From JACPPO01 sp965262505 (GTDB taxonomy: Bacteria; Acidobacteriota; Vicinamibacteria; Vicinamibacterales; UBA2999), in contig CBDHFM010000030.1 of assembly GCA_965262505.1 (NCBI GenBank), positions 4,464,001 to 4,528,000 of the forward strand: 64,000 nucleotides of DNA, given 5' to 3'. The translations under genes and the position numbers were made by a program. Of the stretch, positions 1-10,095 are shown in pieces. The notes beneath the pieces are model-generated. The model saw only the letters and a program-made list of their open reading frames with translations, made no database searches and was not told the origin of the DNA. How positions within the stretch are numbered: the stretch's first letter is position 1; each line of letters starts with the position of its first letter.

Positions 1-234
1 GTCGCTCACGCGGAAAGCACCATCGACCATGTCGCCAACCGCGATGATTACCAGAGCGGAGGCCTGGGCACGCAAGTGGCCGGTGGTATCGAAGCCACGG
101 TGTGGAGGCGCCTTGCCATCCTCGGCGAGTACAAGTTCACCTGGGCCTCGCCGCAGATCGATGTCGCGGGTGGACAGGCCACGATTCCCTCTCGCAGCCA
201 CCATGTCGTGGGTGGTCTCGCATATCGGTTCTAA
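1..234 (+). CDS. Outer-membrane beta-barrel protein, C-terminal part
   Basis: The reading frame is open from the first base and stops at TAA 232-234, giving 77 residues of a truncated protein. Amphipathic alternation (GTQVAGGIEATVW, LAILGEYKFTWASP, HHVVGGLAYRF) and the terminal aromatic Phe after Tyr-Arg are typical of the last strands of a porin-like or OmpW/lipid A-modifying beta-barrel inserted by the BAM complex. The N-terminus lies outside the window, so the family cannot be named. The next gene (PAP2 phosphatase) starts downstream on the same strand, which would suit an envelope-lipid role, but that is inference. Confidence 0.6.
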   Translation, partial: VAHAESTIDHVANRDDYQSGGLGTQVAGGIEATVWRRLAILGEYKFTWASPQIDVAGGQATIPSRSHHVVGGLAYRF

Positions 235-321
235 GTGCACCTCATGTCGCACGCAGGCCTTTTTCATTCAGCCAGCCAGCAGGGAGCGTTGAGCAGCCGG
301 ACGGCGCTGGCGGGACAGAGC

Positions 322-1149
322 ATGCAGAGCCCGCGTGGTACCGCGTCGATGGTGGCACTGCTGCTGGCGGTGCTGGCGCTATTGGTGTCGCTGGGCGGCG
401 CCGTCGTCTCCGCTCAGGAAACGTCGGACACCGCGCCGCCGCCTGGACAGAGCCAGGACGCGGACGATCCCTGCGACCGTCGGAGCTTCTCCACGCTGTT
501 CACGTGCATCCCGCACGATCTGCGCAACGTGGCTCGCGGCAAGTCGTTGGCCTGGCTCGGCGCGGCGGGCGGTATGGCGGCCGGCAGCGCGCTACTGGAC
601 GAAGACGTCGATCGGGCGTTGAGGGACGGGGATCCGAATCTGTTCCCAGACGTCGGCGACCAGCTCGGCCAGGCGGGCGTGCATGTCGGTGTGCCGCTCG
701 CCCTCTACGTGGCGGCGCGCACGACCGGTCACTCAGCAACGGCGGCTTTTGCCGTCACCCTGCTTCGCGCGCAGATCGCGAACGGCCTCGTGACGCGATC
801 GTTGAAGTTCATACCCAGGGCCCGTCCCTACCAGGAGGAAGCGAAAACGGCGCAAGGCTCATTTCCGTCCGGCCACACCTCTGCGTCGTTTGCGACCGCG
901 ACCGTGATTCACCGCCGGTGGGGGTGGAGGGCAGGGCTGCCGGCGTATGTGCTGGCGAGCTATGTGGGTGTCACACGACTGCACAGCAACCACTATCTGA
1001 GCGACGTGACCTTCGGCGCGGGGCTCGGTATTGCGGCCGGTCTGGCCATCAACCAGCCGAGCCGGCGTACGGTAATCTCGCCGATCGTCGCGCCCGGCCG
1101 GGCCGGCGTGGCCATCGACATCGCTCTCGCGGGCCGCGCCGGTCGCTGA
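322..1149 (+). CDS. PAP2-family membrane phosphatase
   Basis: Encodes about 275 residues of a type 2 phosphatidic acid phosphatase, which removes phosphate from lipid phosphates at the membrane. The three family motifs are visible: a Lys...ArgPro segment (KFIPRARP), PSGHT near residue 182, and R-x4-H-x3-D (RLHSNHYLSD) near residues 218-228, which supply the nucleophilic His and its partners. The N-terminus has a hydrophobic signal-like segment (MVALLLAVLALLVSLGG). ATG 322 is chosen because it places this segment first; an in-frame ATG at 235 would add 29 unlikely residues and ATG 349 is also possible. The substrate could be undecaprenyl pyrophosphate or a phospholipid; the sequence does not decide. 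Confidence 0.85.
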   Translation: MQSPRGTASMVALLLAVLALLVSLGGAVVSAQETSDTAPPPGQSQDADDPCDRRSFSTLFTCIPHDLRNVARGKSLAWLGAAGGMAAGSALLDEDVDRALRDGDPNLFPDVGDQLGQAGVHVGVPLALYVAARTTGHSATAAFAVTLLRAQIANGLVTRSLKFIPRARPYQEEAKTAQGSFPSGHTSASFATATVIHRRWGWRAGLPAYVLASYVGVTRLHSNHYLSDVTFGAGLGIAAGLAINQPSRRTVISPIVAPGRAGVAIDIALAGRAGR

Positions 1150-1151
1150 TA

Positions 1152-3379
1152 TCAGAAGCGGCAGGTGTACAGAACTTTCGTCGCCAGCTGCTTGTCGAGC
1201 GTCGAGAAGCGGTTGAGCTGCGGTTCGTCCAGCCAGTTGTGCGTGTACACCACGTACAGATCGTTGCCCGGCGTGAAGATCCACCGGAAGCGTGACTGCC
1301 AGCCGAGGACGGCGCTCTGCGAGTCGTACTGGATGTTGTTCACGAGTGCGATATACGGCGAGAACTGCGTCTCGGCATTCAGGCGATAGAGTCGCGTCGA
1401 GAACTGGCCCTCGGGCAGCGTGATCGAGTTCCACTGACTGTTGAGGCCGATGATCACTCCAGGGCGCAGCCTGACCCCCAGGTTCAGGGCCCTGTCGGTA
1501 CGCGTGCCGGAGTAGAAATCGCCCACCTCGTACCGCGCGTTAACGGCGAGCGTACGGCGGTTGGCGGTCCGGGCAAAGATGCGGAATCTGGAGAACGTGT
1601 ATTCAGCGCCCGCGGGCAGGATGATCCCGTCGTCGATCTCGAACGGTTCGTCGAGCCGCTCGAACTGCTGAAGCGTGTGGAACTCGATCTGGTCTTGAGA
1701 GTGCAGGTTGACCCGCAGTAGCGTGACGTCGACGTTCCGTTCGATGGTCTCGTTTCGCAGGTCGGTCCGGACATCCAGCGAGCTTCCGAACGCGAGCTGC
1801 CGGATGTACCGGTGGTTGGCGGGACGCGGGGAAAACTGGAGCGACGGGCTGTACTTCCGATAGGCACGTCGGGTGACGAAGCCGACCTCAGGCGTGAAGT
1901 TCTCCTGCACTTCCGTGGCCCCAAACTGCGCATTCCAGCGGTCATTCGGATAGTTCAGCGTGCCGCCGTACGCGAGGTTGCCGCTGGAGAATTCATTATT
2001 GGTCGCGTGCAGCAGCCACAGGTTCGATTCCAGGTTTTCGGACCCCAGAAAACTGGACGTCGAGAAACGCGCGTCGAGGCTGGCGGTCTGGTGCGCGTCG
2101 CCTCCGTCGCGCGGGTCGCGGCGGGTGTACATGGCGCCCACGTAGGACTGCTGGAGAAGGCGGCGCTTGACGCGTGCCACCGTGAAGTCCTCGCTCAGCA
2201 GGTCTTCCCCCCCCCGGTGCGTACATGGAGAAGCCCCACGTCCTGGCCGCCCATCTGCCCGGTGATCTTCGTGCCGAAGTCGATCTTCTGTGGGGTGCGG
2301 TCGGCGCTCAGCCCGATACGGCGGCTGTGGAACGGCAGGATGCGATCACCGCCGCCGAAGTTCCCCTGGCCACTGGCACTCGCAAAGTCGAGGAAGGTCG
2401 CGCCGTCCAGAAAGAAATCCCGGCGCTCCTGAAAGAACAGCGAGAAGCGCGTGAGGTTCACCTGCCGTTGATCGACTTCGGTCTGGGCGAAGTCCGTATT
2501 GATCGTGAGATTGGTTCGCAGCAGTGGCGTCGGATTGTAGAAGAGGTCGAGCCCCGCGCTCGCGTCGAGGTTCGTGGCCGCGCTGCCTCGGCCGGGCGAT
2601 GCCTCGGATGTGAAGAGGCCGTACGGCTTGATGTCGAGACCGCGGCCCTGCGTGACGTCGCTGATGCCGGTCACCAGGCCGGCGTTGTTCATGCGTTGAA
2701 GCCTCTGGTTGCGCGCCCAGCCATTCCAGATCGACTCCTCGTTCTTGCGCCGGACCGTCCGCTGGAAGTTGATGCCCCAGGTGTCGTTGTTCGGATCGAA
2801 ATTGAGCGTCCGGAATGGAATCTCGATCTCCAGCGTCCAGCCGATCTCGCTCCGTCGGGCACGCGCGTTCCAGATACCATCCCACTGCCGGTTCTGGCCG
2901 TTGATCCCGATGAGCGCGTCGGCGATCAGGCCTGAAGGGTTCATCTCGAAGAAGTACCCCGTCCGGCCGTCGAGGAACGTGTCGATGATCCACATGAAGC
3001 GGTCGTCGGAACCAAGAAACTCATCGCGCCGCCGCTGGAAGCCAAGCAGTTTGTCGGGCTCGGAGTCGTAGGCCGTCACGCCCATGTAGAAGGTGTCGCT
3101 GTCGAACACGATTCGGACCTCGGTCGGCTCCGTGGGCGGCTGGCCGTTCGCTGGGTCGATCTGGATGAAATCGGCGGCCGGGACCGCGCTGGCCCAGACC
3201 GCCTCGTCGAGGCGACCGTCGAGTTCGATGGAGTCGCCGTCGGCCATGCGGAAGGCTGCGACGCTGCGGCGGTCGCCGCTTTCTGGAGCCGCCTGCTGCG
3301 CCCAGGCCGACGGGGCGCCTCCGAAAAGCAGGGCGGTGATCAGGAGGGGTCGTGAGACCCCCGAAAAACCAGTGGTCAT
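1152..3379 (-). pseudogene. DUF5916/CBM9-like outer-membrane protein, frameshifted at a G9 tract
   Basis: The gene starts at 3379 with a signal peptide (LLITALLFGGAPSAWAQ), followed by a CBM9-like beta-sandwich (about residues 40-240, with IELDGRLDEAVWASA and YFFEMNPSG) and then a DUF5916 barrel. The N-terminal frame ends at 2195 just after nine consecutive G (2207-2215 on the + strand as C). The second frame, 2180 to 1152, continues the barrel and ends in TCRF, an outer-membrane terminal signature. With a tract of 7 or 10 G the two halves join as ...HVRTGG(G)EDLLSEDFTVARV..., so total length would be about 740 residues. The break is either a real homopolymer mutation, a phase-variable switch or a sequencing error. 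Family members are thought to be outer-membrane proteins of unclear substrate. Confidence 0.8.
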
Positions 3380-3621
3380 CGTGTGATAAGTCCTACGAGG
3401 AGCGGGCGGAACTCGCCCGTTGTCTATGAATTACGACGCGACCGGCCGCCGCGTTGACACGGGAAGGCACCTTCGTCGTACCGCGAACCTTGATGGTACT
3501 CTATCGGCCTCGTGAGCCAGACGCTGCAGATCCAGGTGGAGCAGCGGTCCACGGCGTTCACGCTGAGATCTCCGCGACGCATAGCGACGCGGCGCTCCTA
3601 CGGAAGACACCAGAATTCCTC

Positions 3622-3627
3622 TATAAT
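3622..3627 (+). promoter_or_regulatory. TATAAT -10 box
   Basis: TATAAT preceded by CCTC, as in the kinase-type 5' modules of this window, lies 48 nt before the secreted-protein start at 3676. No good -35 hexamer is evident. Confidence 0.4.
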
Positions 3628-3675
3628 CCGGCCAGCCACGGATCGGTCAGACCGGATTCGAAGCATGGAGGATAC

Positions 3676-4488
3676 ATGATGCGCCTGATGCCACTCGTGT
3701 CGGCGGCCTTCGTTCTGTTGATGTCCGGGCCCGCCTTCGCCCAGGAATGGATCGAGTATGCCAGTCGGGCGGATTTCTTCACCGTCAATTTCCCGAGGGA
3801 ACCGACGGTGCGGGAGATCACCTACCAGACGGAGTACCGCGTCACCTTACCGGGGCGCGTCCACAGCGTCGAAAATGGTCCGAACCGCTACTCCGTCACG
3901 GTGATCGATTACACGAACGTCCAAGGCGTACACGCAGAGCGACTCGAGGGTTGCGGGACCCTTTCCCGCTCGAATGCGAATTTGTGCACGAACCCCTGGA
4001 TCAATGAACTGCGAGGAGCGATGGACTACGCGGCGTCTAGCTTCCTTCAACGGGACGCCACGGTGACGCATTACGCGTACTACAGCGCCGAACGAGTTGA
4101 GGGACGTCACATACAACTCACCAACGCCGACCAGTCTCGTACCTTTGCCGCGATCCACATGCACGAGAATCGCCTCTATATATTTGAGGGCACCGTGCCT
4201 CGCGGTGTACCACCGCCGGGGCTGTTTCAGCAGTCGGTCGGATTCCTCGACGCGGAGGGGATCAGGGTTCGCTATGACTCTACCTACGCCAACATGTACC
4301 CGCCCCCTCCCCGGGTTCAGTACGGCCAGCAAGCCACTGGCGTGCCGGATCTGTCAGGCGTGCAGATGGGGGAGAGGCGGAGCTTCACCGATGGTCCGTT
4401 CGCGGGGCAAACCTGGGAAGTTGATGGGTCCGGCGTGCCGTTTCGGGTACAGGAGGATGCGCCTAGTAGTTCGCAGGGGCGTCCTTAG
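3676..4488 (+). CDS. Secreted protein of unknown function (paralog of 11832-12539)
   Basis: Encodes 270 residues with a clear signal peptide (MRLMPLVSAAFVLLMSGPAFAQ) and no transmembrane segment after it. I do not recognise the family. ATG 3676 follows a GGAGG at 3667-3671, which fixes the start. Conserved blocks shared with the paralog at 11832 include EYxSRADFFxVxFPxEP, YRVTLPGRVHSVEN, RYSVTVIDY, HYAYYSAERVEG and LTNADQSRT...HMHENRLYI; the spacing suggests a small beta-rich periplasmic domain. This copy has a longer proline-rich and Gly/Ser C-terminal tail. It converges with the SMP-30-like gene 25 bp downstream. The two paralogs flank the tRNA-Leu locus. Confidence 0.75.
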   Translation: MMRLMPLVSAAFVLLMSGPAFAQEWIEYASRADFFTVNFPREPTVREITYQTEYRVTLPGRVHSVENGPNRYSVTVIDYTNVQGVHAERLEGCGTLSRSNANLCTNPWINELRGAMDYAASSFLQRDATVTHYAYYSAERVEGRHIQLTNADQSRTFAAIHMHENRLYIFEGTVPRGVPPPGLFQQSVGFLDAEGIRVRYDSTYANMYPPPPRVQYGQQATGVPDLSGVQMGERRSFTDGPFAGQTWEVDGSGVPFRVQEDAPSSSQGRP

Positions 4489-4513
4489 ATCGGTGCGTCG
4501 TCTTCCGAGTGCG

Positions 4514-5557
4514 TTATTTCGGACGACCGAGGAAGCCCGGAGCGATCATGTTGATTCTGTAGATCGCTTTGGCGTTGTTCCGCACACCCGCAGGAGTTCT
4601 ATACTCTTGACCGTCCGGGCCGGTCATGCCTGCACCCTTCCCGTACAGCACCTTCTTGTCTGGTCCGGAAAACGCGCAGCTCGACGCAGACCTTGGAAGA
4701 GGAATGGAGCCAAGGTGCTGTCCCTCGCGATTGAATACCTGAATACCGGTATCGCCTGCGGTGACATACAGGCGGCCTTCGGAGTCGATGCACATACCGT
4801 CTCCCCTGGCGCCGCCTTCCAACGTGGCAAAGGTTCTTTGATTGCTCGTAGTCCCATCCGGCTGGGCATCGAAGACCACGATCGTGTTGCCATTCGTTGA
4901 GTAGACGATCTTCTCATCGCGACTCAGCGCCAAGCCGTTTGTGTTCACTTCCCTGCCTGCAACGAGGCTGACATCGCCGGCGGCGTTGACGTAATAGATC
5001 CCCAGCGTATTGTCGTTGAAATAGGCGCCACCCTTGGCATCAGCGACGACTTCGCCCATGCGCCAGAACGTCTGGTCTCCGACCTTGCTTGCCAGCGTCT
5101 CCCGCGTCGGCCAAAGAACCACCAGTTCCGGTAGCTCATGACATTCCTCAGGATTTCCGCCCGGATCCGAACAGGTCCGCTCCACTCCCAGAACTCGACC
5201 ATTGCTGTCTATGGCTACCGCTCCGGTTCCACGGGTGTCCCTAACGAAAATGGAAAATTGATCGTTCGAGTCCAGCATGCCCACTGTGCTGGGTTGTTCC
5301 TGCGCAAACAACAGGCCGCCTTCTTCGGTTCCGATAATGCCGTCGGCGTTGTCAGGTCCTTGCCAGACGAGCGTCCATTGAGAGCCCGCCGCGATAACCC
5401 CAGGGATGGAGGTAACCGTCACCTCTTTGACAGGGGTCGGTTGCCGGAAGGTACGCTGCCCTCCGGCGTTTCCTTGCCCAGCGACAGCGATCGTATCTGA
5501 CACAAGAGTCAATCCAAGCAAGGAGCAAGCGATTGCGCCCGCAGTTTTGAGTTTCAT
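4514..5557 (-). CDS. Secreted SMP-30/gluconolactonase-like beta-propeller
   Basis: Encodes 347 residues with an N-terminal signal peptide (LKTAGAIACSLLGLTLVS). The body shows repeated propeller blades: GGLLFAQEQPSTV, GAVAIDSNGRVLGVERTC, GAYFNDNTLGIYYV, TNGLALSRDEKIVYSTN, GDGMCIDSEGRLYVTAG and CAFSGPDKKVLYG. This pattern, with Asn-Gly-Leu-Ala and Gly-Asp-Gly-Met metal-site loops, is that of SMP-30/gluconolactonase/LRE proteins, which bind a divalent metal and hydrolyse lactones. The actual substrate is unknown and some members are not enzymes. It is transcribed alone, toward the convergent gene at 3676-4488. Confidence 0.8.
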   Translation of the reverse strand: MKLKTAGAIACSLLGLTLVSDTIAVAGQGNAGGQRTFRQPTPVKEVTVTSIPGVIAAGSQWTLVWQGPDNADGIIGTEEGGLLFAQEQPSTVGMLDSNDQFSIFVRDTRGTGAVAIDSNGRVLGVERTCSDPGGNPEECHELPELVVLWPTRETLASKVGDQTFWRMGEVVADAKGGAYFNDNTLGIYYVNAAGDVSLVAGREVNTNGLALSRDEKIVYSTNGNTIVVFDAQPDGTTSNQRTFATLEGGARGDGMCIDSEGRLYVTAGDTGIQVFNREGQHLGSIPLPRSASSCAFSGPDKKVLYGKGAGMTGPDGQEYRTPAGVRNNAKAIYRINMIAPGFLGRPK

Positions 5558-5891
5558 ACGTTCTCCAAGTGGCTTTCTCCGTAAGCGGGTTCAACTTCAG
5601 GATTCCCGTTCTTCGTGCTGCGCACACCGTGCGGTCCGTGTCAGCAGCTTCATCGTTCTCCCCTTCGGCCGAGAATACTTCGGAATTCCTGTTTATCCCC
5701 TCCTAGCTGAGCGTCAAGGACTCCGCGCCAAACCGGGGCGAAAGTCAGGGCGATGCCAGAGAGACAGGCACTTGCGAGTCTCAAGAGTGCGGTCGGCAAG
5801 CTGGACGATGGTCAACCTTTCAAGATTCTTTCAAGATCGGGCGACCCGGCCAGTTCGATAGAATCAGTAAGTTCCACGCACTGAACCACAT
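5558..5891. other. Intergenic region between SMP-30-like gene and tRNA-Leu
   Basis: 334 bp with no convincing coding frame. It should hold the promoter of the minus-strand SMP-30-like gene and that of the tRNA. A possible -10 box TAGAAT at 5859-5864 precedes the tRNA by 28 nt, but I see no matching -35 hexamer. Confidence 0.4.
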
Positions 5892-5980
5892 GCCGGGGTG
5901 GCGGAACTGGCAGACGCACGGGACTTAAAATCCCGGGTCCCGAAAGGGGCGTGAGGGTTCGATCCCCTCCCCTGGCACCA
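5892..5980 (+). tRNA. tRNA-Leu (anticodon UAA)
   Basis: The 89-nt gene begins GCCGGGG and ends CCCTGGC-A-CCA with CCA encoded. Acceptor strands pair with one G-U; the D arm (GGCGGAACTGGCAGACGC), the anticodon loop ACTTAAAAT with anticodon TAA, a long variable arm (GGTCCCGAAAGGGGCGT) and the T arm (GAGGGTTCGATCCCCTC) are all present, which makes it a class II leucine tRNA. A tyrosine-integrase C-terminus lies immediately downstream and a copy of the 3' half is found at 27004-27054, so this tRNA is a likely attachment site. Confidence 0.95.
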
Positions 5981-6002
5981 ACTTACCGAGGAAATTGGCG
6001 CG

Positions 6003-6311
6003 TCATGCGGAGTGAGGTTTGGCCGACTGTTGCTGATTTAGCGTCGGTGTGACCGAAAGTGTGCCCATCACGAAATCGGCGGTGTCGATCTTCGTAGCAG
6101 CTTCGCGCAAGGCACCGCTATCAACGATCGCGTAGCGGTGGTAAATCGCTTCGGTCTTGTGGCCCACCATTGCCATGGCTGCGGAGCGCGGTACGCCGAC
6201 ACGCTCTAGGTTGCGAACTGCGGTTCGACGGAAGTCGTGTGGAATGCGGCCAGGGCAGCCCGAGGCCTTGCAGGCCGTTTCCCATGCCTTCCGAACGTCA
6301 CAAATACAGCT
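6003..6311 (-). pseudogene. Tyrosine recombinase (integrase), C-terminal fragment
   Basis: About 100 residues in frame on the minus strand, ending at TGA 6003-6005: RKAWETACKASGCPG, then HDFRRTAVRNLERVGVPR, MAMVGHKTEAIYHRYAIVD and SGALREAATKID. These contain the catalytic H-x-x-R (HDFR), the second His (GHK) and the nucleophilic Tyr (HRY) of the phage integrase family, which cuts and joins DNA at att sites. The N-terminal arm-binding and core-binding domains and the first catalytic Arg are missing; homology fades near 6311, just before a kinase-type promoter at 6373. The gene points at the tRNA-Leu 3' end, the usual layout of an integrated island. Confidence 0.85.
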
Positions 6312-6372
6312 ATGACGAGGCTGAACGCCGTCGCTGACCAGTCGGCGGGCGCAGCCAGGCGCTGAAACCTTC

Positions 6373-6378
6373 TATAAT
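6373..6378 (+). promoter_or_regulatory. TATAAT -10 box, kinase-module type
   Basis: TATAATCCAG preceded by CTTC, in the same sequence style as the modules at 14800, 15664, 25156 and 31671. It is 147 nt before the DUF6152 start codon and marks where integrase homology ends. Confidence 0.4.
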
Positions 6379-6524
6379 CCAGCAGTTCCCGGTTTCCACC
6401 TCCAGGATGGTTATGGCGCTCGCCCCCGGCGTTCGGGGTGACTCGCAGTAAGTCCGCAACTGGGTGTCGGATCGTCAACGCTACATGCGCCGGGCCTCTC
6501 CCCGAGTCGCAGGAGGCGAGCAAA

Positions 6525-6959
6525 ATGAAGTGCTGGTTATCAACCGTATTGACGGCGACGAGAGTTACCATTGCAGTACTCGCCGTTGCGCAGGTGTTGA
6601 CCTTGGATGCGTCCGCGCACCACAGTCAGGCATATTTCGATGCCGACGCGATCATCACGGTCCAGGGTCGGCTAACCCGTCTCGATTGGCTGAATCCCCA
6701 TGTTTACATCCATGTCGAAGTGACGGAGACAAGCGGCGAAACTGTCGACTGGAGGATTGAAACACATCCCGTGCAGTTCATGTTGGCTGGGGGCTGGACG
6801 AAGGATTCGCTCAGGCTCGGAGAGCAGGTGACTGTCGAAGCTCACCCGGTCAGGAACGCACAGACAGCGCAGAGATACGCGCGGCTCGTCCAGGTCACCA
6901 GAGAGGACGGTACCGTCCTCGTGCAGCCTAGAGGGGGCGCCCCTCTTGTTGCGCAATGA
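6525..6959 (+). CDS. DUF6152-like secreted protein
   Basis: Encodes 144 residues: a signal peptide (IAVLAVAQVLTLDASA) followed directly by HHS, then VQGRLTRLDWLNPHVYIHV, VDWRIETHPVQFMLAGGW and LGEQVTVEAHPVRN. The mature His-His-Ser start and the W-x-NPH and GD/GE-x-V-x-V-x-x-HP blocks match what I know as the DUF6152 family, common in Acidobacteria and Proteobacteria; the function is unknown, perhaps metal binding. ATG 6525 follows a perfect AGGAGG at 6511-6516. In the same frame after the stop lies a kinase 3' tail (7005-7103). A relative is at 12571-12963. Confidence 0.8.
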   Translation: MKCWLSTVLTATRVTIAVLAVAQVLTLDASAHHSQAYFDADAIITVQGRLTRLDWLNPHVYIHVEVTETSGETVDWRIETHPVQFMLAGGWTKDSLRLGEQVTVEAHPVRNAQTAQRYARLVQVTREDGTVLVQPRGGAPLVAQ

Positions 6960-7004
6960 CGTGGGCAGATTGGCAGATTCCCGCCACACTGGCGATTAGC
7001 CGTT

Positions 7005-7103
7005 GACACCACGGAGAATACAGACGGGGAAACCACACAGCCGCAGGTGATCGTCGTCCAGAACTGGTTTGAGGAACTGCGGCGGCTGGTGCCGACGAAC
7101 TGA
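7005..7103 (+). repeat. Kinase-gene 3' tail, copy 1
   Basis: Open frame of 32 codons ending QVIVVQNWFEELRRLVPTN-stop. The same tail occurs at 12965, 14128, 15534, 23688 and 26908. C-termini of this type are known to me from Acidobacteria serine/threonine kinases with C-terminal propellers; here no kinase body precedes it. It directly follows the DUF6152 gene. Confidence 0.75.
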
Positions 7104-7116
7104 TCTGCCCCTCTAG

Positions 7117-8541
<1,425 letters not shown>

Positions 8542-8545
8542 CTAG

Positions 8546-10012
8546 CAGCCCGTGGTTAAAGGTCGCCTTCTGACGCGCCAACAGGTAGCAGCTCGAAACG
8601 ATGATTCGGCGTAAAAACGGACGCCTGATCGTCGGATGGCGTGTGGTGGTCGCGCCAGCGGCGCTCCACGCGCGTCCACAGCGCGATGACGAGCGCCACA
8701 ATCGTCGCCAGGTGGCCCTGCAGGCTCCGCGGCGTGCCGACGCCGACGAGCGACCGCATCAAGAGGCCCAGATTGAAGCCGCCGATATGGACGAGTAAAC
8801 GTTTCAGGATGTTGGTGTGCCCTCGCAGATGCGTGCGCCGCATCCCACCGGTTTCAGAGAGATGCGCATTCGGTCGTTCGAGATACTCACTCCGTCGACG
8901 CGACAAGGCCAACCCACGCACGCCCCGGATGCGTCGACGATTCGCGTACACCGCGTCGCGCGCCGCCGCCTGGTGCGTCCAGTTGCGCCGGCCGCGATCG
9001 GGCTCCGCGATATAGGTCCGCAGGTCGAGTGTCGCGAGATCCACCAGCGTCTGATTACTGTGGTATCCCTTGTCGGCCACGACTTCGTCGATGATCGCCG
9101 TGTGCCCGTCGGTCGCCACCGCCACGGCTTCGAGCTCTTCGGCCGTCGTGGTGACCGTCTCCGCGATCGTCGTCGTATCGCCCTGATCGGCGCCCTGCAC
9201 CGTCACGCCCACGATCGCCCCAGTCTCCAGGTCGACGGCGTGCTCAGCCTTGTGGGCTAGATGCGTACGCCCGTCCTTCATTTTCGTGATCCGCGCATCA
9301 GGGTCGTGTGGATGCCGCCAGTCGGTATTGCAGCCCTTCTTCGGGCGCTTGCGATCAAGGCGCGCTAAGTCCGCCCGTGTCGGCGTCTCGATGCCCGAGG
9401 CCTGTGCGAGCCGCGTCAAGAACTCCTGATACGTCTCGCCGGAGTCGCGGCGCACGATGCTCCGCAAGGCGGCATTGGCTTCGAGGGTCGTGGCATCGAT
9501 CCCGATCGTCTTGCCCTTCACGCGATCGGCCGTCGCCAGCACCTGCAGGATCCACGTGAAGACCGCCCGGTGCGTCTCGAGGTCGATCAGCCGCCGCGTC
9601 CGGGAGATCGTCGAGTGCTCGGGTGTCGCCTCATCGAGGCCCAACCCGAGAAAGCCGCGCAGCGCCAGCGAGTCGGCAGTCCGCCAGGCGATCCCACGCT
9701 CCGAATCGATGCCCTCGAAGTACCCGATCAAGAGCAGCCGGAAATAGGTCCCCGGCAGCAGACTGGGACGGCCGACCGTCGCGGCGTAGAACGGGGCGCA
9801 CTGCGCCTCGACGCACGCGTCGAACGCGTGCGTGTCCAGGACCTGATTTAGCCGCTGATAGAACGGATGCCCGCCCGTAACCGGCAACGCGTTCGTCGCG
9901 ATCCACAATCCGGGTGTCCGTGCCCGGTCCTTACGTCGACTCATGGCCATGCGGGAGTGTAGTACGCGGGATCAGTCGTGTCGATCCCTTTCGGCCCTTT
10001 AACCACAGGCTG
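8546..10012 (-). mobile_element. IS1182-family insertion sequence
   Basis: 1467 bp with terminal repeats CAGCCCGTGGTTAAAGG (left) and CCTTTAACCACAGGCTG (right), bounded by CTAG at 8542-8545 and 10013-10016. The left CTAG is shared with IS701. A 158-bp non-coding element with the same ends lies at 28849-29006. Confidence 0.85.
8556..9950 (-). CDS. IS1182-family transposase
   Basis: 464 residues, intact. The N-terminal domain (HPFYQRLNQVLDTHAFDACVEA, LLIGYFEGIDSERGIAWR) is followed by the DDE core: VKGKTIGIDATTLEANAA (Asp), IIDEVVADKGYHSNQ (Asp) and SEYLERPNAHLSETGGMRR (Glu region). These are features of IS1182/IS5-superfamily transposases, which move the element by cut or copy and paste. The stop is only 10 bp from the element end. 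Confidence 0.9.
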   Translation of the reverse strand: MAMSRRKDRARTPGLWIATNALPVTGGHPFYQRLNQVLDTHAFDACVEAQCAPFYAATVGRPSLLPGTYFRLLLIGYFEGIDSERGIAWRTADSLALRGFLGLGLDEATPEHSTISRTRRLIDLETHRAVFTWILQVLATADRVKGKTIGIDATTLEANAALRSIVRRDSGETYQEFLTRLAQASGIETPTRADLARLDRKRPKKGCNTDWRHPHDPDARITKMKDGRTHLAHKAEHAVDLETGAIVGVTVQGADQGDTTTIAETVTTTAEELEAVAVATDGHTAIIDEVVADKGYHSNQTLVDLATLDLRTYIAEPDRGRRNWTHQAAARDAVYANRRRIRGVRGLALSRRRSEYLERPNAHLSETGGMRRTHLRGHTNILKRLLVHIGGFNLGLLMRSLVGVGTPRSLQGHLATIVALVIALWTRVERRWRDHHTPSDDQASVFTPNHRFELLPVGASEGDL

Positions 10013-10095
10013 CTAGCGTACGATCGGCGCATGCCGGGTGTAATATCTGCCCGTCCGGGCCGTGTCAACGTCCGTGAGACAACCGGTTTCAGAGT

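Noticed and set aside
102..1295. Long Arg/Gly-rich frame overlapping the PAP2 gene
   Set aside because: Shadow of a GC-rich gene; the PAP2 frame has all three catalytic motifs.
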